Source: a virus
IMG/VR virus record: IMGVR_UViG_3300030331_004188
Location: 1 to 39,457 of that record
DNA: 39,457 bases
Strand: one strand, 5' to 3'
Translations under genes and position numbers: made by a program
Shown: piece after piece, positions 35,093 to 39,457 of the stretch
Numbering within the stretch: the first letter of the stretch is position 1
Layout: the number at the start of each line of letters is the position of its first letter
The notes under the pieces: generated by a model
Database searches by the model: none
The model's input: the letters and a program-made list of their open reading frames with translations, nothing else
What the model was told of the DNA's origin: nothing

Positions 35093-35286
35093 TGATTCTC
35101 GGAATTATTAATTTTGTTGAGGCATGGAATGCTATTAGCTGGGCTGATGCCATTCCATTTTGCCTCTTTCTTTATGGAGCTTATTGGTTAAAAGTTAGGA
35201 TCGATACTAACGCTGGTCTAGGTAAAAAAAAGAAAAATGAATTAAAAAGAATTATTGTTGAAGCAATAAAAGAAGCTAATAACTAA
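35092..35286 (+). CDS. Small membrane protein, 64 aa
   Basis: GTG start overlapping the hli4 TAG by one base. MILGIINFVEAWNAISWADAIPFCLFLYGAYWLKVRI is hydrophobic and aromatic, with one or two spans, followed by a basic tail (GKKKKNELKRI). Coupled to the hli array, so probably a thylakoid or plasma-membrane partner. Its end overlaps the opposing minus gene by 4 nt. Confidence 0.55.
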   Translation: MILGIINFVEAWNAISWADAIPFCLFLYGAYWLKVRIDTNAGLGKKKKNELKRIIVEAIKEANN

Positions 35287-35465
35287 TCTTCTAAAATTTT
35301 TTCAAAAATATCAGATACTTCTATTAATGAATCTATGCGTAATAACATCTCGGCAATATGCTTACTGACGTAAGGTTTTTCTGCTCTAGCTGAGAAAGCT
35401 AAGGCACTTCTTAAATCTGCTTGAGAATCACGTAAAGCTTCCTCTACTTGTTTACTTAATGTCAT
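35283..35465 (-). CDS. Small helical protein, 60 aa
   Basis: MTLSKQVEEALRDSQADLRSALAFSARAEKPYVSKHIAEMLLRIDSL...: all helical, charged. Its ATG overlaps the stop of the gene before it on this strand as ATGA. Converges with the hli-linked membrane gene. Unknown role. Confidence 0.55.
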   Translation of the reverse strand: MTLSKQVEEALRDSQADLRSALAFSARAEKPYVSKHIAEMLLRIDSLIEVSDIFEKILED

Positions 35466-35671
35466 TTCACATACTTCTTGATGACTTCAATTCTATGATC
35501 CCAACCAGCAATTTTATCTATTTCAGATTGAATAGCCTCAGTAACATTTGAATGATCTCCTATCCCCACTGGGTTATTTAAAAATACGTCTACATTTGCT
35601 AGATGTACTTCTATTTCACCCTTTGCATGGGCGATAATTGCATTCTTCAATTTATCTCGTAGATTAATCAT
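35462..35671 (-). CDS. Hypothetical protein, 69 aa
   Basis: ATG 35671 (MINLRDKLKNAIIAHAKGEIEVHLANVDVFLNNPVGIGDHSN). A TTG at 35683 would add four residues. The NPVGIGDH segment and helical flanks suit cyanophage accessory proteins found near tail genes, but I cannot name it. Followed by an ATGA overlap. Confidence 0.55.
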   Translation of the reverse strand: MINLRDKLKNAIIAHAKGEIEVHLANVDVFLNNPVGIGDHSNVTEAIQSEIDKIAGWDHRIEVIKKYVK

Positions 35672-35703
35672 CCTTAAAGACAATCTTTATCTACAGGATA
35701 GGC

Positions 35704-35973
35704 TTATTTTAATTTTTTACCATTATGTCCATGAGCTATGCCTAATTCATGCATTTTTGCATGTTCATCTATTGCATCTTTTAAATCTTCTTTACCAGCA
35801 CCAAATGTTAAGTAGATTCCATAACCTACTAAAAACAATAATAAACCTAATATGATGGCTATTAACTGTCCTTGAGGTGGGAGTCCTTCATAAGTACCAT
35901 GAGGTATTAAAGGTTTTTCCCAAGTCTCAGGATGAAAATATAAAGAAGGAAAAGAAATAAATAAATCCATCAT
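35704..35973 (-). CDS. Membrane protein with PsbN-like segment, 89 aa
   Basis: The first 35 residues are unique (MDLFISFPSLYFHPETWEKP). Then comes a membrane helix and tail, LIAIILGLLLFLVGYGIYLTFGAGKEDLKDAIDEHAKMHE, which follows PsbN closely ('SI-----L---TGY-IYTAFGP-S--LRDPFEEHE'): GY-IY-FG, then charged LKDAIDEH. PsbN is a small thylakoid protein needed for photosystem II assembly and repair. A role with the phage D1 is therefore plausible, though the RDPFEEHE end is not conserved exactly and the gene lies at the tail-fibre end of the operon. ATG overlaps the stop of the tail gene by 4 nt. A phage membrane protein with chance similarity is the alternative. Confidence 0.55.
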   Translation of the reverse strand: MMDLFISFPSLYFHPETWEKPLIPHGTYEGLPPQGQLIAIILGLLLFLVGYGIYLTFGAGKEDLKDAIDEHAKMHELGIAHGHNGKKLK

Positions 35974-38801
35974 GCAGGTGTTATCAATAAGGAAGTACTT
36001 GTAAGTGCTTTCCCTGCTATAACGTCAAATGTATCCTTAGAAGTACCTAATGTTGCATTATCTTGAACAAAGTATTTTTCACCTGGAGTAAGACCTGACT
36101 GTGTTGTTGTATTTCCTACTACATTTATAGTAGCTGTTTGACCATTAGTATATCCTGCTGAACTAAACCCAATAAAATTATCTTGATTTAAATCAGTAGA
36201 TGCCATTTGCCTTATTCTTGTTTGGGCTTTCTGAGAAGCACTTCCATTTTGATACATTATTGCAACTTTTCCACTTTCCATTCGAGAAAAGTGTACTAAG
36301 TTAGTGATTCCAGTACTGAAGTAAGCTTCACTATCAAAAGTAAAGTCTGTTTTTGCAGCATTATACGTGGCAGTTCTATACTTACCAGCATTTGCAGCAT
36401 CTTTATAACCTATAAGCAATTGTCCAGAATCTGAGAACTCTGCAGCGTGATACAGTGTATTATTACTTGAGAATTGAATTGCACTTCCCCAACTAATAGT
36501 TGTACCAGAAATTGTACCTATTTTTAAATAGTTGCGGTAAACAGCTACAAGCTGATCATTAAGTGAATCATAAGCAATAGTGGGTTGTTCTCCGTGGGTA
36601 CCACTTACAACTGTAGATCTTGTACCAAACGATACAGAGGTTCCGCTTCTTGTCCCAATTTTGGCGTAAACAGCGTTATTAGTACCTGAAGACCAAAGAA
36701 TTACAAATTTAGTACCACTTATCTTTGCCAAGGCGAAGTTGTAAGGGTCATCAGCTTCACCTCCTCCTGAAAAGGCAGTCACTGATCCCATTGTGAAAGA
36801 AGTCGAAGTACCACTACCTCGTTGACAAATTCTACATCTTCCTTCATCGGGACTAGGGTTCTCGTCATTGTAAACAGCTGCAAAATATGCACCCTCAAGA
36901 TGAAGAACAGCAGGAACTTCACACTGAGAACTATTATCTTGAATTTGTGTTTCAGAACCCATTGTTTGAGAGGTTCCTTGAAATCTAATAATTCTTCCAT
37001 GACATTGACTATTTTTATATACCAACAACGCATAGCCGTTTCCATCAGAAGCTATAACTGGATAATATCGATTACTACCAGTACTTGATGCGCCAGAAGT
37101 TTGCCAAGAAGTATCTGTACCTGAAACAGTTCCACCATAAATATATATTGTTGTGCTATATCTTACGCCTGCAATTAAGAGATCTTGTGAAGCATCATAA
37201 CTAATAGGACTAGTACCACCATAAAAATATGCATTACTACTAGTATCAATGTCATCAACACTTCCTAAAGAAGCAGAAGTTTGAGTAATCGCTTTTACTT
37301 GACCACTGCTGTTTATTATGACAGGTGCATTTGCTGATATTGAACCTGATGCAGTAGCCGTTATGGTTGGAGCAGTAGATAAAGCTGCACCGTTAACATT
37401 AATTGCACCCGTTACGTTTATTCCACCAGACTGTATTTCTAATTTAGTTGAACCACCTGTCTGTAGCTGAAGAGTACCAGTTCCTGAATCATTAAGAATA
37501 CTATTTGAACCATCATGTACAATTTCAAGTCCATCAGTTGTTCCTGATGCACCACCAACAAATAACTTCTTACTGTCGATTAGATGTAAATGTTCAGAAG
37601 AAGTCCATGCATCTGTAGCATTAACCCAGTTAAATGTGTGGTCGGAGCTGCCTTTTAAAGTTATACCTCCTCCATCGGCAGTCGTATCACTAGGGGATGA
37701 AACCTTACCTATAACTATATTTTTGTCTTCTACGTCAAGTGTTTGAGTGTTAATCGTAGTTGTAGTGCCATTAACAGTAAGATCACCAGTAATAACTGCA
37801 TTACTAGAAACCGTTAAATTAGTTACAGCCCCAGAAGAAACATTACTGTTTGTTTGTACTGCGTTACCCATATAGCCGTGGGCACTACATTGATAGTGCA
37901 GCACCTGTGGAGTTGTGTCTGAAACGACTATCTGTGTATATGCTCCAGAAGATCCTGGTGTTCCATTAGTGGTAACACCTGTTGTATAAGCAGTAGTTTT
38001 ATCAGCTTCTAAATAAAAACGAAATGGATGTCCTGAGTTTGAGCCATCTGATTGATCAAATTTATATGTCCTACCTGGAGTCAAGGTTAAAAAAGGTGCT
38101 TCCTTGCCGTTTATTTTGTAACCAAGTCCACTACCCTGACCGTTATACCTATGTGCAGCAGTTTTACTTGCAACTATAACCGTGTATGTTTTTACACTTC
38201 CTGTATAAGTTCCATGTAAACTTGAAAATCCTACAATCGAACCGTCATTAGTTAATGTTACGTCTCCAGTAAATGATGGACTTGAATTATTACCTGCTTG
38301 TACCCAAGATAAATTTCCCGATCCGTCACTAGCAAGAACATATCCACTAACTGAAGTATCTGTTGCTGGCAAAGTCCATACGACGTTATTACTTACTGTA
38401 GAAGGAGCTTGAAAACCTAAATAATGTGAACCATCTGCATCTTTTAAACGAATGTCAGCGGGGAATGCAAAGTCACCACTGCCTGAAATTTTACTTGGAG
38501 TTACTGACGCATCTGATATAGCAGCCGAATCAATCGTGTCTCCCTGCATCATGATCCAGCAAGAAAGACCAGCAGCTGGTGCAGTAGTAAATGTTATCTG
38601 ATTACCTGCAGTCGTAAAGTCTGTATTCGGCTTCTGCATTACACCACCAAGACTCACAAAGAGTTGGAATGGCGTAGCAGTTGAAGTGGCGACTGACGAG
38701 ATTGTTAAGTTGAAAGTTGTTGTACTTCCGTTAAAGCTACCTGATATATCATCGAAGAGTCTGTTCTCTCCTCGTGCCAGCTGTCTTCCAATGTAAGCCA
38801 T
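35970..38801 (-). CDS. Large tail-fibre-like structural protein with cupredoxin-like insert, 943 aa
   Basis: N-terminus (MAYIGRQLARGENRLFDDISGSFNGSTTTFNL) is the typical opening of cyanophage tail-fibre or structural proteins. Beta-rich Gly/Ser/Thr repeats follow. Residues 200-315 form a compact insert, KTYTVIVASKT...PGRTYKFDQSDGSNSGHPFRFYLE...LHYQCSAHGYMGNAV. Its His258, Cys305, His308 and Met311 lie like the type-1 copper ligands of cupredoxins. Residues 320-490 resemble fibre shaft repeats (TVNGTTTTINTQTLDVEDKNIVIG). Residues 500-860 have a repeated 'GT-ISW-S', 'FVILWSSG', 'ISYD' pattern like a beta-propeller, and the end (PGEKYFVQDNATLGTS) is a common phage trimeric tip. Probably the receptor-contact protein. 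Confidence 0.8.
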   Translation of the reverse strand: MAYIGRQLARGENRLFDDISGSFNGSTTTFNLTISSVATSTATPFQLFVSLGGVMQKPNTDFTTAGNQITFTTAPAAGLSCWIMMQGDTIDSAAISDASVTPSKISGSGDFAFPADIRLKDADGSHYLGFQAPSTVSNNVVWTLPATDTSVSGYVLASDGSGNLSWVQAGNNSSPSFTGDVTLTNDGSIVGFSSLHGTYTGSVKTYTVIVASKTAAHRYNGQGSGLGYKINGKEAPFLTLTPGRTYKFDQSDGSNSGHPFRFYLEADKTTAYTTGVTTNGTPGSSGAYTQIVVSDTTPQVLHYQCSAHGYMGNAVQTNSNVSSGAVTNLTVSSNAVITGDLTVNGTTTTINTQTLDVEDKNIVIGKVSSPSDTTADGGGITLKGSSDHTFNWVNATDAWTSSEHLHLIDSKKLFVGGASGTTDGLEIVHDGSNSILNDSGTGTLQLQTGGSTKLEIQSGGINVTGAINVNGAALSTAPTITATASGSISANAPVIINSSGQVKAITQTSASLGSVDDIDTSSNAYFYGGTSPISYDASQDLLIAGVRYSTTIYIYGGTVSGTDTSWQTSGASSTGSNRYYPVIASDGNGYALLVYKNSQCHGRIIRFQGTSQTMGSETQIQDNSSQCEVPAVLHLEGAYFAAVYNDENPSPDEGRCRICQRGSGTSTSFTMGSVTAFSGGGEADDPYNFALAKISGTKFVILWSSGTNNAVYAKIGTRSGTSVSFGTRSTVVSGTHGEQPTIAYDSLNDQLVAVYRNYLKIGTISGTTISWGSAIQFSSNNTLYHAAEFSDSGQLLIGYKDAANAGKYRTATYNAAKTDFTFDSEAYFSTGITNLVHFSRMESGKVAIMYQNGSASQKAQTRIRQMASTDLNQDNFIGFSSAGYTNGQTATINVVGNTTTQSGLTPGEKYFVQDNATLGTSKDTFDVIAGKALTSTSLLITPA

Positions 38802-38858
38802 TTAGGTATAAGACTACTAATTATTTTTTCTATTCTAAAGTGGCTAATCTATAGAGCC

Positions 38859-39323
38859 TTAACTAGGTTTTGTTGGAAGGGTATGTGTATGAGGCCAGCC
38901 ACTTGCAGTAGGTAAATCACGAAGGCTTTGACGATAAGTTGCCCACTCTGTAACTTTGGAATCAGATAATCCACCTTTATCAGCTAATTGTGTCCAATCA
39001 CTATCTTTTAATAGTTGATTACGTTCATTTCTTTTTCCTACAGCAGCATTATTGTCTATTGCAGTTTTTCCATCAGCGTCAGCGGTTACTACTTTAAATT
39101 TTGTTTGCCATCTACCAGAAACTTGTTCTACTCCATCACGAGCAACACTTTCGTAAGGAGGTGTTACAGATGGTTGAGCACCATCATAAACCCAATCGTA
39201 ACCAAGACTATTAACTAAAGTTTCATCAAGTACTCTTGGAAAACTTGTATTAGGAAATAAATTTTTAAAAGCAGAAGGACCAACTACTATTGTTCCGTCT
39301 GATTGTTTACGATATTCAGTCAT
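38859..39323 (-). CDS. Tail-fibre assembly chaperone-like protein, 154 aa
   Basis: The C-terminal half (RNERNQLLKDSDWTQLADKGGLSDSKVTEWATYRQSLRDLPTASGWPHTH) is the Phage_tail_APC-type pattern ('RN-LL--SDWTQL-D--L-----W--YRQALRD'). It is seen in small chaperones or adaptor proteins encoded beside tail-fibre genes. N-terminus MTEYRKQSDGTIVVGPSAFK is variable. It lies directly upstream of the tail-fibre-like gene on the same strand, which fits. It may be part of the virion or only an assembly factor. Confidence 0.75.
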   Translation of the reverse strand: MTEYRKQSDGTIVVGPSAFKNLFPNTSFPRVLDETLVNSLGYDWVYDGAQPSVTPPYESVARDGVEQVSGRWQTKFKVVTADADGKTAIDNNAAVGKRNERNQLLKDSDWTQLADKGGLSDSKVTEWATYRQSLRDLPTASGWPHTHTLPTKPS

Positions 39324-39376
39324 GTTTTCAAATTAGATACATTGATTCTAAACGGTGTTTATTATTCAACAGTAAA

Positions 39377-39457
39377 TTAGGCATGAGCGTAGTAGATATA
39401 TACATCATTTGCATAGTTAGTCCAAATACCTGTTTCATCTAAAGTAAATCCAGTTGA
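39377..39457 (-). CDS. 3' end of a structural-type gene, cut by window edge
   Basis: The last 26 codons of a minus-strand gene reach the window border: STGFTLDETGIWTNYANDVYIYYAHA, stop at 39377-39379. The WTNYANDVY-Y end is of the cyanophage virion protein type. Its beginning lies beyond the window. Confidence 0.55.
   Translation of the reverse strand, partial: STGFTLDETGIWTNYANDVYIYYAHA

Overview
The window is a compact, AT-rich, almost fully coding stretch of a double-stranded DNA phage genome. It most likely infects marine picocyanobacteria (Synechococcus or Prochlorococcus). The evidence is a full-length psbA (photosystem II D1), four high-light-inducible (hli) genes in tandem, a small protein ending in a PsbN-like segment, and small families common in cyanobacteria (DUF2997-like, DUF4278-like). 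Replication and virion genes lie around them. No integrase, large terminase, portal, major capsid gene, tRNA or CRISPR array is visible, so lifestyle and morphotype cannot be fixed from this window.

Layout. (1) 1-17981, plus strand: a long run of mostly tiny genes, many linked by ATGA or TAATG stop-start overlaps. It holds a C5-cytosine methyltransferase whose DNA also carries a long open frame with its own conserved-looking motifs, a large protein with an AcrVA2-like C-terminus, a DUF2786-like protein, a zinc-ribbon protein, a putative virion protein with a Thr-Pro linker and DUF4214-like repeats, and a ribbon-helix-helix regulator. (2) 18030-18531, plus: two Cys-rich genes meeting a minus block. 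(3) 18523-22648, minus: small very basic proteins, putative virion proteins, a secreted beta-barrel-like protein, psbA with its own promoter and terminator, and two small genes. (4) 22744-34342, mostly plus: the replication module. It has a T7-like family A DNA polymerase, a tandem OB-fold SSB-like protein with an acidic DDGIPF tail, a Gp157-like protein, a PD-(D/E)XK nuclease and a primase-polymerase/SF3 helicase. Two minus-strand islands interrupt it. (5) 34443-35286, plus: hli1-hli4 and a small membrane protein, all stop-start coupled. (6) 35283-39457, minus: small proteins, the PsbN-like gene, a 943-residue tail-fibre-like protein with a cupredoxin-like insert, a tail-fibre chaperone-like protein and the 3' end of another gene.

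How it fits together. Family A polymerase, prim-pol/helicase, SSB and nuclease would copy the genome. The methyltransferase and the AcrVA2-like protein are candidate counter-defence factors. psbA, the hli array and the PsbN-like protein would keep photosynthetic electron flow going during infection. No gene-free stretch exceeds 300 bases. The two largest gaps (12881-13102 and 22649-22887) both hold potentially structured RNA. Domain names come from recognising motifs by eye; no database search was run.
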